From the NCBI GenBank assembly GCA_902494875.1, contig CABUUO010000002.1, positions 124,001 through 188,000 on the forward strand: a stretch of DNA of 64,000 bases, read 5' to 3'. The notes beneath the pieces were generated by a model. It was not told the DNA's origin. It was given only the letters and a program-made list of their open reading frames with translations, and did not search any database. Source of the DNA: an uncultured Pseudomonadota bacterium. Its GTDB lineage: Bacteria; Pseudomonadota; Alphaproteobacteria; RF32; CAG-239. The position numbers and the translations under genes were made by a program. Positions 18,749 to 28,695 of the stretch are shown one piece after another. Position 1 is the first letter of the stretch. The number at the start of each line of letters is the position of its first letter.

Positions 18749-20545
18749 GTGACAAAAGCTAGAAAAAAGAGTAAAAATACCAAGAAAAAAGAGTCAAAAC
18801 AAAGGATTAAGAATCGTCGTCTGGCGTTAAAAATTTTAGCAGCGCTGGTGATAACTTTATTAATGTATATCGGCTACTGTATTCTTACTCTGCCGGATAT
18901 GGAAGAGGCGGTTAACCGTACCCGTCAGCCGTCAACGGTAATTACCGCCGAGAACGGAAACGAGATAACCACTTTCGGCAGCGTTTATTCCGAAGTCATC
19001 CATGTCGACGAGTTGCCGCAATATGTGCCGGATGCCATCATTTCTACGGAAGACCGGCGGTTTTACAGCCATTTTGGTTTTGACATTATTTCTTTTACGC
19101 GGGCAATGCTGACCAATATGTTTTTGGGACGCTACGCCCAGGGCGGCAGCACCATTACCCAGCAGGTGGCCAAAAACCTGTTTCTAACCCCTAACAAAAA
19201 CATCAAGCGCAAAACACAGGAACTGCTGCTGGCCTTTTGGCTGGAGTACAAATTCAGCAAAGAACAGATATTAACCCTGTATTTAAACCGTGTTTATCTC
19301 GGCTCCGGAACCTACGGCATTGAGGCTGCCAGCCAGAAATATTTTCAGAAATCTTCACGCGACCTGAACCTCAAGGAAGCGGCGGTCATTGCCGGAATGC
19401 TCAAAGCCCCTTCGCGTTACAATCCGATTGCTTCGGAAGAACGCGCCGTCGACCGTGCCAAAGTCGTTTTACAGAATATGGTCAACAACAGGGTTCTGAC
19501 GCAGATGCAGGCAGAAAACGCTCTCAAAATGCGGCTGGGACCGGAAAAGAAATACAACGTCAAAGACGCCATGCATTTTGCCGACTGGGTTTACAACGAC
19601 GTCAATGCCTACATCGGCGAAAGGGACAACGATATTTACGTGCTGACCACACTTGATCAGGATTTGCAACAGGCCGCCACCCGCATATTGTCGGAAACAA
19701 TCAAAGCCAACAGCGAAAAAAGAAACGTGACGCAGGGCGCAATCGTGGTTATGGACAAGAACGGCGCCATAAAAGCGATGGTCGGCGGCGCGGATTACAG
19801 CAAAAGCCAGTTTAATCGCGCCATTCAGGCTTTGCGGCAACCGGGTTCGGCTTTCAAGCCTTTTGTTTACCTGACCGCTTTGCAGGACGGTTTTGCTCCT
19901 GACGACGTGATTATGGACGTGCCGCTGACGATTGGAAAATGGAAACCGGAAAACGCCGACAAAAAATATTACGGCGAAGTTACCCTGCAGCAGGCTTTAA
20001 CAAAATCGCTCAATCTGGCAACGGTCAACTTGTCGGAAATGCTGAGCAAATCCGAAATTATCCGCAATGCCGAACGCATGGGGATCACCACCGACATTCA
20101 AAACAGTCCGTCGCTGGCTCTGGGAACGTTCGAGGTGAAAGTCATTGACATGGCCGCGGCTTATACCGTGCTGGCCAACGGCGGTTATGCGGTATGGCCC
20201 CACGCCATTCAGGAAATCTATACCCGTGACGGATTTCAGCTGTATCAACGCAATATTGCTTCCCCGAACCGTATCGTCAAAGAAAAACATGTACGGCAGC
20301 TGACATCCATGCTGGAAGACGTTATCAACCACGGAACCGGAAAAAGAGCAAAAATACCCGGATTTGCAGCCGGTAAGACCGGAACTTCCCAAGACAACCG
20401 CGACGCATGGTTTGTCGGCTATACCAACGAACTTACCGCCGCCGTCTGGCTCGGCAATGACGACAACTCACCGATGAAAGGCGTTTCGGGTGCCAACCTG
20501 CCGGCCGAAATATGGAAAAAAGTGATGCTCAGCGCAAAAAAATAA
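18749..20545 (+). CDS. mrcA: Penicillin-binding protein 1A, bifunctional peptidoglycan synthase
   Basis: Class A PBP of about 598 residues. After a Lys/Arg-rich cytoplasmic tail and one membrane helix (ALKILAALVITLLMYIGYC), the GT51 transglycosylase domain has STEDRRFYSHFGFD and GGSTITQQVAKN. The transpeptidase domain has the SxxK serine in RQPGSAFKPF, and the KTGTS motif near the end. I prefer the GTG at 18749 because AAAGG lies 8 bases upstream; a TTG at 18713 is the alternative. It is shorter than E. coli PBP1A and lacks its large inserted domain. It may be activated by the LpoA-like lipoprotein at 32.9 kb, which is inference. Confidence 0.92.
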   Translation: MTKARKKSKNTKKKESKQRIKNRRLALKILAALVITLLMYIGYCILTLPDMEEAVNRTRQPSTVITAENGNEITTFGSVYSEVIHVDELPQYVPDAIISTEDRRFYSHFGFDIISFTRAMLTNMFLGRYAQGGSTITQQVAKNLFLTPNKNIKRKTQELLLAFWLEYKFSKEQILTLYLNRVYLGSGTYGIEAASQKYFQKSSRDLNLKEAAVIAGMLKAPSRYNPIASEERAVDRAKVVLQNMVNNRVLTQMQAENALKMRLGPEKKYNVKDAMHFADWVYNDVNAYIGERDNDIYVLTTLDQDLQQAATRILSETIKANSEKRNVTQGAIVVMDKNGAIKAMVGGADYSKSQFNRAIQALRQPGSAFKPFVYLTALQDGFAPDDVIMDVPLTIGKWKPENADKKYYGEVTLQQALTKSLNLATVNLSEMLSKSEIIRNAERMGITTDIQNSPSLALGTFEVKVIDMAAAYTVLANGGYAVWPHAIQEIYTRDGFQLYQRNIASPNRIVKEKHVRQLTSMLEDVINHGTGKRAKIPGFAAGKTGTSQDNRDAWFVGYTNELTAAVWLGNDDNSPMKGVSGANLPAEIWKKVMLSAKK

Positions 20546-20638
20546 GACTGGAGCAGAATCAAAATAGTGCTTTTCGTTTGAGAATTATTATATATAATGA
20601 CGAAAAGAAAATTGTTATGATAATAAGGACATAAAATA

Positions 20639-22171
20639 ATGACACAAAAACCCGTAATGCTGCTGATCCTCGACGGATGGGGATACCGCGAAAAAATTAC
20701 TCCAGACAATGCCATTGAACAGGGACATACGCCGAACTGGCACAGAATGCTCAACGAGAATCCGCACTGTTTTATCGAAACCTCGGGCTTGTGCGTCGGC
20801 CTGCCGGAAGGCCAAATGGGCAACTCGGAAGTCGGACACATGAATCTCGGCGCAGGCCGCGTCGTTATGCAGGACCTGCCGAGAATCGACCAGGCCATCA
20901 AAGACGGCAGTTTTGCAAAAAATCCGGTTTTGAACGAACTGATCGACACGCTGAAAAAGAACGGTAAAACCTGCCATGTAATGGGACTGATGAGCCCTGG
21001 CGGCGTCCATTCTTCCCAGGATCATATTGTGGCCGTCTGCAAAGTGTTAAACGACAACGGCATCAAGACCCGGGTACATGCCTTTTTGGACGGCCGTGAT
21101 ACGCCGCCGCAGTCTGCCGTCAATTTCCTGGCTGATTTTGAAAAATCCATCGCCGGCATGAAAAATGTCAAAATAGCCACGATAGAGGGGCGTTTTTATG
21201 CCATGGACCGCGACAAACGCTGGGACCGCGTCGAGCTGGCTTATAACAATATGGCTTTTGCCGAAGGAAAACGCTATGCTTCCGCCGATGAAGCAATTAA
21301 AGCTTCTTATGCCGCCGGCGTAAACGACGAATTTGTTGTTCCCTGCGTTATCGGCGATTATCAGGGCATGGAAGACGGTGATGCCGTTTTGATGATGAAT
21401 TTCCGCGCCGACCGTGCCCGCGAAATATTGTATGCGTTGGCTGACAAAGAATTTAACGGCTTTGCCCGTAAAAAAACGCTTAACACGTCGATCAACGTCG
21501 GTTTGACCGAATATTCCGTCGACCACAACCGCTTTATGAAAACCATGTTCGGCCCCGAAGCCCTGAAAAACATTTTCGGCGAGGTGATTGCAGAACACGG
21601 ACTGACGCAGCTGCGCATTGCCGAAACTGAAAAATATGCTCACGTCACCTTCTTTTTTAACGGCGGCGAAGAACGCGAATTTAAGGGCGAATCCAGAATT
21701 TTGGTTCCGAGCCCCAAGGTTGCAACTTATGATCTAAAACCTGAAATGAGCGTTTATGAGGTTACCGAACATTTGGTCGATGCCATTGAAAACCAGAAGT
21801 TTGACGTCATTGTCTGCAACTTTGCCAACGGCGATATGGTCGGTCACACCGGCATTATGGAAGCGGCGCTGAAAGCCGTGGCTGCCGTTGACGAGTGTCT
21901 GGGCAAAGTCGAAGCCGCAATCAAAAAAGTCGGCGGAGTTTTGTTTGTTACCGCCGATCACGGCAACGCAGAAAAGATGGTCGACGAAAAGACCGGCGCA
22001 CCTTATACGGCACATACGGTCGGCAAAGTCCGCGGCGTTCTGGTTAATGACGCAGAACCGATCAAGGGCCTGCATGACGGCAAACTGGCCGATATTGCAC
22101 CGACCCTGCTGGAGCTTCTGCACATTAAGAAACCTGCTGAAATGAACGGCGAATCTTTGATTGAGAAATAA
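20639..22171 (+). CDS. gpmI: 2,3-bisphosphoglycerate-independent phosphoglycerate mutase
   Basis: Glycolytic enzyme of 510 residues, the usual length, with two Mn ions in an alkaline-phosphatase-type fold. The first metal motif is LLILDGWGYRE. The catalytic Ser is in GQMGNSEVGHMNLGAG, and later metal ligands are in FANGDMVGHTG, VTADHGNAEKM and TAHTVGKV. AAGGA precedes the start. It heads the run gpmI-envC-ctpA-yibQ-rppH; envC begins 5 bases after its stop. Confidence 0.95.
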   Translation: MTQKPVMLLILDGWGYREKITPDNAIEQGHTPNWHRMLNENPHCFIETSGLCVGLPEGQMGNSEVGHMNLGAGRVVMQDLPRIDQAIKDGSFAKNPVLNELIDTLKKNGKTCHVMGLMSPGGVHSSQDHIVAVCKVLNDNGIKTRVHAFLDGRDTPPQSAVNFLADFEKSIAGMKNVKIATIEGRFYAMDRDKRWDRVELAYNNMAFAEGKRYASADEAIKASYAAGVNDEFVVPCVIGDYQGMEDGDAVLMMNFRADRAREILYALADKEFNGFARKKTLNTSINVGLTEYSVDHNRFMKTMFGPEALKNIFGEVIAEHGLTQLRIAETEKYAHVTFFFNGGEEREFKGESRILVPSPKVATYDLKPEMSVYEVTEHLVDAIENQKFDVIVCNFANGDMVGHTGIMEAALKAVAAVDECLGKVEAAIKKVGGVLFVTADHGNAEKMVDEKTGAPYTAHTVGKVRGVLVNDAEPIKGLHDGKLADIAPTLLELLHIKKPAEMNGESLIEK

Positions 22172-22176
22172 GCCCT

Positions 22177-23424
22177 ATGCTTAAGACTGCCCTGAAAACT
22201 ACCGTCTCAGCCATAATTGCTTTCGCTTTTATGGCTGAGGCCGTATCGGCGGCAGAAGTCTCAAAAAAAGAGCTGGAAAGGATGGAAAAACAGGTCCAGC
22301 AGCAAAATATGGAGCATAAAAAACTGCAAGCTCAAGCCACGCAGATTAATATGGAACTGGCCAACGTCAGTCAGGAAATGGTGAAAACCGCCAAACTTAT
22401 TCAAAACAACGAAGACAAGATTTCGCGGATGGAATCGGAACTGAAAAAACTTAAAGAAAACCTCAAAGAAGCGACCGAAGGTTTTTTAAGCGAAGACGAA
22501 AACCTGATTAAAACCCTGTCCGCCCTGCAAAACCTGGCACTAAAACCGACCGAGGCGCTGTTCGTACAGCCCCTGACGCCGGTAGAAACCATCCGCAGCG
22601 CCATTTTGCTTCGGGAAGCAGTTCCTTATTTGGAACAAAACGCAAAGAAAATCCGCGATGAACTTGAAAATATAGAAAAACAGAAAAACAAAGTCGAAAA
22701 ACAGGTTGCACAGATTACGGCCCAGAAACAAATCCTGGAGCAGGAGCACGAGAGGATGAAAACGCTGGTGCAGAAAAAATCGCGGATACGCAACAGTCTG
22801 GAAATAAAAACAGTCAAAGCCAAACGAAAAGTGGAAAAGCTGGCGTCTCAGGCCAATGACCTCCGCGATCTGCTCAACAAACTTGAAAAGGAACGACAGC
22901 TCAAAGCCAAACGGCAGGAAGAAGAGCGCAAAAGGCTGGCCGAAGAAGAGAGAAAACGCGCCGAAGAGAAAAAAGTTGAGCAAACTCAAAGAGCTGACTT
23001 GATTAAATATCCGCCGGATATTATAACGGAAATAGGCAAAGGGTTCGTAAAGGCCAAAGGTCAGTTGCCGATGCCCGCAAGAGGGCCGGTAGTTACGACT
23101 TTTGGCGAAGAGAAGCTGAAAGGCGTGGTTTCCAAAGGTATTCAAATCAAAACCAGAAACATGGCTCAGGTCACTTCTCCGTTCGACGGTTCCGTTATCT
23201 TTGCCGGACCGTTCAGAGGATATGGCAACCTGATTATTATTGACCACGGTCAGGGTTATCTGACTCTGTTGGCCGGACTGGAAAGCATGGACGTCGATGT
23301 CGGACAGATGCTTTTGGCAGGAGAGCCGGTCGGACAGATGCCTGACAGCAAAGAGGCAAAACTATATGTGGAACTGCGCCGCAACAATCATCCGATTGAC
23401 CCGATGGCATGGTTCACTAATTAA
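22177..23424 (+). CDS. envC: EnvC-like murein hydrolase activator
   Basis: Periplasmic coiled-coil protein of 415 residues with a C-terminal LytM (M23-like) domain. A signal peptide (AFAFMAEAVSAAE) is followed by long charged coiled coils up to about residue 275. The LytM domain (about 300-415) shows IIIDHGQGYLTLLAG and YVELRRNNHPIDPMAWF. The active-site histidines of true M23 peptidases are not all present (the H-x-H motif is missing), so it is more likely an activator of amidases in cell separation than an enzyme. It sits immediately before ctpA, as in many alphaproteobacteria. Confidence 0.87.
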   Translation: MLKTALKTTVSAIIAFAFMAEAVSAAEVSKKELERMEKQVQQQNMEHKKLQAQATQINMELANVSQEMVKTAKLIQNNEDKISRMESELKKLKENLKEATEGFLSEDENLIKTLSALQNLALKPTEALFVQPLTPVETIRSAILLREAVPYLEQNAKKIRDELENIEKQKNKVEKQVAQITAQKQILEQEHERMKTLVQKKSRIRNSLEIKTVKAKRKVEKLASQANDLRDLLNKLEKERQLKAKRQEEERKRLAEEERKRAEEKKVEQTQRADLIKYPPDIITEIGKGFVKAKGQLPMPARGPVVTTFGEEKLKGVVSKGIQIKTRNMAQVTSPFDGSVIFAGPFRGYGNLIIIDHGQGYLTLLAGLESMDVDVGQMLLAGEPVGQMPDSKEAKLYVELRRNNHPIDPMAWFTN

Positions 23425-23453
23425 AAAAAGAAAGTGTGTTAGGGATTAAAGAC

Positions 23454-24749
23454 ATGATTAAAAAAACGACAATTTTTACAGCGTCACTGGTGGCTGCCAT
23501 GATTTGTTTCGCGCCGGCATTTGCCGCCGAAAGCAAGAAAGCTCCCAAAGAAGAGGCTGCCGACACTTATGAAATGCTAAACCTGTTCGGCGAGGTCATG
23601 GAACGGGCGAAAATTTCGTATGTAGAAGACGTTTCAGACAAAAAATTGATCGAATCCGCAATCAACGGCATGCTGGTATCTTTAGACCCGCACTCCAGCT
23701 ATCTGGACGCACAGAGCTTCAAATATATGAACGAACAGACCAAAGGAAAGTTCGGCGGTCTGGGAATTGAGGTTACCATGGAAAACGGCGTGGTAAAAGT
23801 CGTTTCTCCGATTGACGATACGCCGGCCTCCAGAGCCGGTCTCAAGCCAGGCGACTATATAACCAACATTGACGGCGAACAGGTGGTCGGCATGAGTTTG
23901 AACGATGCCGTTGACAAAATGCGCGGCAAGGTAGGATCCAAAGTCAAACTGACCATCCGCCGCATTAACGAAAAACCGTTTGACGTTACGCTCAAAAGGG
24001 AAGAAATTAAAATCCAGTCGGTAAAATCCGGTGTCAAAAACAAAGACATAGCTTATATCCGCATTACCTCCTTCAGCGAAGATACCGACAAAATGATTGA
24101 AAAAGCCTTTAACAAAGCGCAAAAAGAACTTAAAGGCAATTTGAAAGGCATTGTCATTGATGTCCGCAATAATCCCGGCGGCCTTCTTGATCAGGCGGTC
24201 AGCGTTTCGGATTTGTTCTTAGACAAGGGAGAAATCGTTTCTACCCGCTCCAAGAACCCCGAAGACACGGTAAAATACAACGCCAAACCCGGAGACATTG
24301 CCAAAGGCCTGCCGATTGTAGTTTTGGTTAACGACGGTTCCGCTTCCGCCTCCGAAATTTTGGCCGGAGCCCTGCAAGACCATCAGAGAGCCGTTATCCT
24401 CGGAGAAAAAACTTTCGGCAAAGGTTCAGTTCAGACGGTTATTCCGCTCGGAAAATACGGTGCCATGAGATTGACGACGGCTCGTTATTATACACCGTCA
24501 GGCCGTTCGATTCAGGCAACGGGCATTGTTCCCGACGTAGAAGTCAAACCGGCAAAGGTTGAAGAAATCGACAAGGGCATCAACTTCAGCGAAGCAGAGT
24601 TCGGAAACGCTTTGAAAAACGATGCGGCCGTTGCCAAAAAAGAAGACAAACAAACGACTGTCGACGACGAACTTAAGAAGGATTATCAACTGTCCCGTGC
24701 CGTTGATTTGGTCAAAGCACTGAGCATTTACCAGAAACCGGTAAAGTAA
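23454..24749 (+). CDS. ctpA: C-terminal processing peptidase, S41 family
   Basis: Secreted serine protease of about 431 residues. A signal peptide (MIKKTTIFTASLVAAMICFAP is its start) precedes an N-terminal helical region, a PDZ domain (KFGGLGIEVTMENG to GDYITNIDGEQV) and the S41 core. The catalytic Ser is in VNDGSASASEILAG and the Lys in GEKTFGKGSVQTV; the NNPGGLLDQAV motif is intact. The start at 23454 gives the proper signal peptide; a GTG at 23436 is less likely. Its probable role is turnover of periplasmic or cell-wall proteins together with the neighbouring EnvC. Confidence 0.93.
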   Translation: MIKKTTIFTASLVAAMICFAPAFAAESKKAPKEEAADTYEMLNLFGEVMERAKISYVEDVSDKKLIESAINGMLVSLDPHSSYLDAQSFKYMNEQTKGKFGGLGIEVTMENGVVKVVSPIDDTPASRAGLKPGDYITNIDGEQVVGMSLNDAVDKMRGKVGSKVKLTIRRINEKPFDVTLKREEIKIQSVKSGVKNKDIAYIRITSFSEDTDKMIEKAFNKAQKELKGNLKGIVIDVRNNPGGLLDQAVSVSDLFLDKGEIVSTRSKNPEDTVKYNAKPGDIAKGLPIVVLVNDGSASASEILAGALQDHQRAVILGEKTFGKGSVQTVIPLGKYGAMRLTTARYYTPSGRSIQATGIVPDVEVKPAKVEEIDKGINFSEAEFGNALKNDAAVAKKEDKQTTVDDELKKDYQLSRAVDLVKALSIYQKPVK

Positions 24750-24767
24750 CAAGCGGAGGGATGCCTT

Positions 24768-25931
24768 TTGCAAAGCGCCAAAAAGAAAAAATATTTAGCG
24801 GTTTTGATTTTGATTACGGCGGCGGCCGTTTTGCTGGCCGGATATTTTTCCGCCTCACAAAAAAGCGCGCCGCAGTATCTTTCAAAAATTGACAAGATTA
24901 TGTTCGATAAAAAGAACAAATCGCCTAAATTTATTTTGACGCTTCCCGATAAGGAAACGAAAGCTTTTTCCCGGCAGGAAACAAATGATTTTGGCGACAA
25001 GCCGGCAAAACCCGAAAAAAAGATAGAAACAGTTGATGACCTGCTGAACATAATACCTATCGTTACCCGACTGCCGGCAGTTAAAAACCAAGTTCCCCTG
25101 CCGGTTATTGAGCCTGACGGGCAATTGGTAGAAAAAGAGGGAAATTTGTTTTTGCCCAAAATCAGTAACGACGGACAGAAACCATGGGTCAGATACGGCA
25201 GACAGACTGAAGTTCAGCCCAAGTTTTATCGTGTGGCCGTCGTGTTGAAAAACATTGGTCTGGACAAAGGGGTGACGGACGCAGCCATCACAGCCATGCC
25301 TTCCGAGGTTGCACTGTCTTTTTCTCCTTATGCAATTGATGCGGCAGCCAAAATAAAAGAAGCGCGCACAGCCGGACACGAAACTTATACCGACCTGCTG
25401 CTGGCCTCCCGGGATGTGCTGAAATCAGACAACGGCCCTCTGGCTATGAGCCTGACCCTCGATTTTGCCGGGAACCTGGAGAGGCTGAAACAAGCCTTGG
25501 CTCCCGGAGCTGCCATTGGCGGAATGATCATCAACGACGGCATTGCCGATCAGGATACGCGGGAACAGTTGGAAAAGATTTTACAGGAGTTAAAAAACCG
25601 CGGCCTGCTGATGGTCGATTCAACTTCCAACAATGAAATAAACAGCATTAACGTACCCGGGCTGGCTCGCAGGAAAGCCGACATTATTATAGATGACGAA
25701 TTTGACAGAGAAAGCGTTGCGCAGAAATTAAACGCCGCCGAAAAAATTGCCCAAAACAACGGTTTGGTTGTTATTGCGGCAACTCCCAAACCCGTGGTCA
25801 TCACCGTATTAAGCGAATGGTTCAAAACCTTTTCCCCCCAGCTCAGCTATGAACAGATGAAGGAGCAAAACATAACAACTATCGAACGACCTTTTGCGTT
25901 GGTTCCGCTTTCCAATACGGTAGTCGAATAA
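24768..25931 (+). CDS. Divergent polysaccharide deacetylase family protein (YibQ-like)
   Basis: 387 residues: one N-terminal membrane anchor (AVLILITAAAVLLAGYF), a ~120-residue Lys/Pro-rich linker, then a domain of the divergent polysaccharide deacetylase type. This starts near VAVVLKNIGLDKGVTDAAI and has AMPSEVALSFSPYA, GHETYTDLLLA and LMVDSTSNNEINS. The usual Glu-Met-Pro motif appears altered to GHETYTDLLL, so catalytic activity is doubtful. The start is TTG, supported by GGAGGG seven bases upstream. It overlaps rppH by one base. Confidence 0.8.
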   Translation: MQSAKKKKYLAVLILITAAAVLLAGYFSASQKSAPQYLSKIDKIMFDKKNKSPKFILTLPDKETKAFSRQETNDFGDKPAKPEKKIETVDDLLNIIPIVTRLPAVKNQVPLPVIEPDGQLVEKEGNLFLPKISNDGQKPWVRYGRQTEVQPKFYRVAVVLKNIGLDKGVTDAAITAMPSEVALSFSPYAIDAAAKIKEARTAGHETYTDLLLASRDVLKSDNGPLAMSLTLDFAGNLERLKQALAPGAAIGGMIINDGIADQDTREQLEKILQELKNRGLLMVDSTSNNEINSINVPGLARRKADIIIDDEFDRESVAQKLNAAEKIAQNNGLVVIAATPKPVVITVLSEWFKTFSPQLSYEQMKEQNITTIERPFALVPLSNTVVE

Positions 25932-26422
25932 TGACTGAAAAATTCAGAGAAAACGTCGCTATTATCGTTTGCAATTCCGAAGGAAAAGTTCTGCTCTGTG
26001 CCAGAGCCGACCAAAAGGGATATGACTGGCAATTTCCTCAGGGCGGCATAGATTTCGGCGAAAGCGTTTTAGACGCGGCCTGCCGCGAGCTCAGAGAAGA
26101 AACGGGCATTCGCGACGTTACGCTTGTTGCGAAAATGCCGGAAGGCGTCAAATATTATTTTCCGCGCGCGATCGCCGCCCGCTTCAAAAACAGCGGTAAT
26201 GTAGGACAAAACCAACATTATGTTTTGTTCAGACTAAACAACGACAACGTTAAAATCGACTTTGAAACCCATCCCGAAGAAATTGAATTTAAGGCTTACA
26301 AGTGGGCCGAGCTTGAGGACGCACCGAGGGAAATCGTATATTTTAAAAAAGAAGCTTATCAAAAAGCGGCTGATTATTTCAGACCATATATTGAACAAAT
26401 AAAAAAAGCAAAAGCCGGTTAG
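25931..26422 (+). CDS. rppH: RNA pyrophosphohydrolase (Nudix)
   Basis: 163 residues. It removes pyrophosphate from 5'-triphosphate RNA, which starts decay by RNase E. The Nudix box is complete: GGIDFGESVLDAACRELREE with the following TGI. The RppH-type contexts RENVAIIVCNSEGKVLLCAR, WQFPQGGID and QNQHYVLFRL are present. The start codon overlaps the yibQ stop (TAATG). The last codons double as the left arm of the terminator. Confidence 0.93.
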   Translation: MTEKFRENVAIIVCNSEGKVLLCARADQKGYDWQFPQGGIDFGESVLDAACRELREETGIRDVTLVAKMPEGVKYYFPRAIAARFKNSGNVGQNQHYVLFRLNNDNVKIDFETHPEEIEFKAYKWAELEDAPREIVYFKKEAYQKAADYFRPYIEQIKKAKAG

Positions 26423-26438
26423 GGCTTTTGCTTTTTTT
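26401..26438 (+). terminator. Terminator overlapping the 3' end of rppH
   Basis: AAAAGCAAAAGCC and GGCTTTTGCTTTT form a long stem around a short loop that includes the rppH stop codon, followed by T7. It may also serve the convergent gene at 26451. Confidence 0.8.
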
Positions 26439-26450
26439 GCGTTTTGACAA

Positions 26451-27929
26451 TCAAATGCCGAGAAGCTTCAGTATCTCTTCTATATTGTCTTCGGCAGGAA
26501 TGGTCTTTACCGTCAGATTTTTCAACCAGGCATTTTCCCCTAAACAGGTTCTTATCTGACCGGCGGTTTGAGCATCGAAAAGGCTATGCTCCAGAATATT
26601 CTGCAAATCTGCGGCTATTCGGGAACGTCGCTTTTTAAATTTATTGCCCAAAGAAATCAAACAGCGGATTAAATCTTCCCGATCTTCAAGCTTGAAGGAA
26701 AGAATTCCTGAAGGAACGTCCAGCCACCATTTGCCATTTTCTTCGGCAGCCATTTTCAGCAAACTGCGATACTGGTTCGGCGTTGCTTTCTGAGCCAAGA
26801 GCCGCAGCTTGCGGATATCCCGTTGATTAATCCAAAATTCGGCACACCAGACATAATGGTCATATGGCAAATGTTTCATATCGGACAACAACTGCATACA
26901 AAGGGCATCGTATTTGTTCATATCCGACTGAGAAACCTTGTCTTTACGCATTTTCCGGATTATCAGACAAATTGTCCGAAGCAGCTCGGCACGCAATTTT
27001 GGTTTAAGATTCATCTGCGACAGTTTTCGAAAGAGTTCCAATTGCTGTGCAGCACCGCTTATATTCCGATTAAAAACGGTCTTCAGGCTTTGCATAAAAT
27101 TCCAAACCAAACGGTCCTTGCCCCCAATGGCCGAATCCAGTTCTGCCGCAATAATTTCCAACATTACGGCATCCGGCAAAAGACCTTTGCGGTGAAGCTC
27201 AAAAATCATTCCGTTAGCTTTATTGACATTGCCATCATCAGTAAATTTTATTCCGGTGACGCAGGCAACCAGATTTCGAAAAACACGTTGGCTGACAGAA
27301 ACATTCTCAAATTTGCAGTTTCTGACAATGTCCGCAAAATATTCAATCATTCGCGGTTGACGCCATGTCTCCTGTGTCAACAGCTTCTCCGCTATATCCA
27401 GCGACGCTTCAAGTTTAAACGCCGCCAAATTGGCAAGACAATCAATAATTTCGGGATAAAATTCCTTCAGCAGAAATATTCTTTCCGTTGCCAGTCGTAT
27501 AAAGCCGTCATTATTCCGATTATCAAGCAATTCACAAATAATGCCGCTTTCACAAATTCCCGGCGTTATATCGCGAATATAGCCGCAGACAAAATCCGTA
27601 AAGGCCGTTTCTTTGTTTTTCTTGGCCTGCGCAAGAAGCTTCAATGCTATAATTTCCCGATTTTCGGAATCACGCAGAATGATTTCCTTATATTTTTTCC
27701 AAGCGGTTTCCCTGTTTTCAAAACGGTCAGGCATTGCCGTCAGATTATCATAAAAAACATAAACATCCAAAGCCTGCGAACCGTTAAAAGAAATGTCGTC
27801 CGGAGAAACCAAACCGTTTTCCTTAAACATTTCCGCCGCAATGCGGGCATAAGCCGCTTCTCTGACAATTGCCGATGCATGATTTGCATAACCAAGCAAG
27901 AGTTCTTTAGTCAATGTTAATTCACTCAT
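26451..27929 (-). CDS. Hypothetical 492-residue helical-repeat protein
   Basis: I do not recognise a family. The protein looks almost entirely alpha-helical, with many ~35-40 residue Leu/Ala-rich segments (SELTLTKELLLGYANHASAI at the start, KLLAQAKKNKETAFTDFV and LRAELLRTICLIIRKM in the middle). This suggests a HEAT/ARM-like solenoid. There is no signal peptide or membrane span. It begins MSELTLTK, converges with rppH, and is separated by 166 bases from a divergent Arg-rich hypothetical gene. A protein-binding or scaffold role is a guess from fold. Confidence 0.72.
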   Translation of the reverse strand: MSELTLTKELLLGYANHASAIVREAAYARIAAEMFKENGLVSPDDISFNGSQALDVYVFYDNLTAMPDRFENRETAWKKYKEIILRDSENREIIALKLLAQAKKNKETAFTDFVCGYIRDITPGICESGIICELLDNRNNDGFIRLATERIFLLKEFYPEIIDCLANLAAFKLEASLDIAEKLLTQETWRQPRMIEYFADIVRNCKFENVSVSQRVFRNLVACVTGIKFTDDGNVNKANGMIFELHRKGLLPDAVMLEIIAAELDSAIGGKDRLVWNFMQSLKTVFNRNISGAAQQLELFRKLSQMNLKPKLRAELLRTICLIIRKMRKDKVSQSDMNKYDALCMQLLSDMKHLPYDHYVWCAEFWINQRDIRKLRLLAQKATPNQYRSLLKMAAEENGKWWLDVPSGILSFKLEDREDLIRCLISLGNKFKKRRSRIAADLQNILEHSLFDAQTAGQIRTCLGENAWLKNLTVKTIPAEDNIEEILKLLGI

Positions 27930-28095
27930 ACCTTAAATTTTTAAGTTCAGTAATATATTAATTATAAAATATTGTAATTAAAAAGTTCTGGCAGGTTACA
28001 TCTTCCCAAAACGAAAATCAACGTTTTTTAAATTGCCGATTGCGACAACGGCGTTTTTGTGCTAAAAAGAAGAAAAGTTCATATATTGAAAAACA

Positions 28096-28677
28096 ATGAC
28101 GGAAGAAGATAAATTCGCAGAAGAACGCCGGGAGATACTGGCAATGGTCAAAAACGGAATAAAAACCAACATTCCGCTTAAACCGGCGCAGAAAAAATAT
28201 CTGAAAAACCTGCTGCTTTTTTCTCTGATGAGAGCTTCAAAAAATCAGGTCGTCACCAAACCGAACTTCATAAAACTGGTCGTCCGGCAATTTAAAAAAT
28301 ATATCGTCAAAATTATTCACGGCAGCGTAAAAAAAATGCCGAATCACAATCCGGACGAGGACGAAGAGTTTTATGACGAAAACCTGGAAGTGGAAATCAA
28401 CAACGTGCTCGCCAACGAACAGTTGCTTGACTTGCAGCAGATACAGCAAAGCCTGACGCCCAAAAACATCGTCGACCAAATCAGAAACATGGTCGAAGGC
28501 CCCAATATGCAGGAGGTGATGAAAAAAATCATCGCGCTGCGCGAGGTTAACTCCAATCACAGGGAAACACCCGAAGAAGCCCGCGAACGGGAACGGCGCC
28601 AGCGCGAATACGAACGTCAGCGCCAGAGACAACGGGTGCGAATCCGACAATACGAGCGCGGCGGCCGTTCTTATTGA
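28096..28677 (+). CDS. Hypothetical basic protein with Arg/Gln-rich tail
   Basis: 193 residues, not recognised. The N-terminal half is helical with Lys-rich patches (LKPAQKKYLKNLLLFSLMRA), the middle has an acidic run (NPDEDEEFYDENLEVE), and the last ~35 residues are an Arg/Glu/Gln-rich helix ending RGGRSY. The tail could bind nucleic acid. No obvious ribosome site precedes the ATG. The gene converges with rlmN, 18 bases apart, leaving little room for a terminator. Confidence 0.6.
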   Translation: MTEEDKFAEERREILAMVKNGIKTNIPLKPAQKKYLKNLLLFSLMRASKNQVVTKPNFIKLVVRQFKKYIVKIIHGSVKKMPNHNPDEDEEFYDENLEVEINNVLANEQLLDLQQIQQSLTPKNIVDQIRNMVEGPNMQEVMKKIIALREVNSNHRETPEEARERERRQREYERQRQRQRVRIRQYERGGRSY

Positions 28678-28695
28678 CGGCAACAGCAGCACCGA

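Noticed and set aside
22177..23424. EnvC as an active M23 endopeptidase
   Set aside because: The usual H-x-H zinc motif is not visible, so an activator role is more likely.
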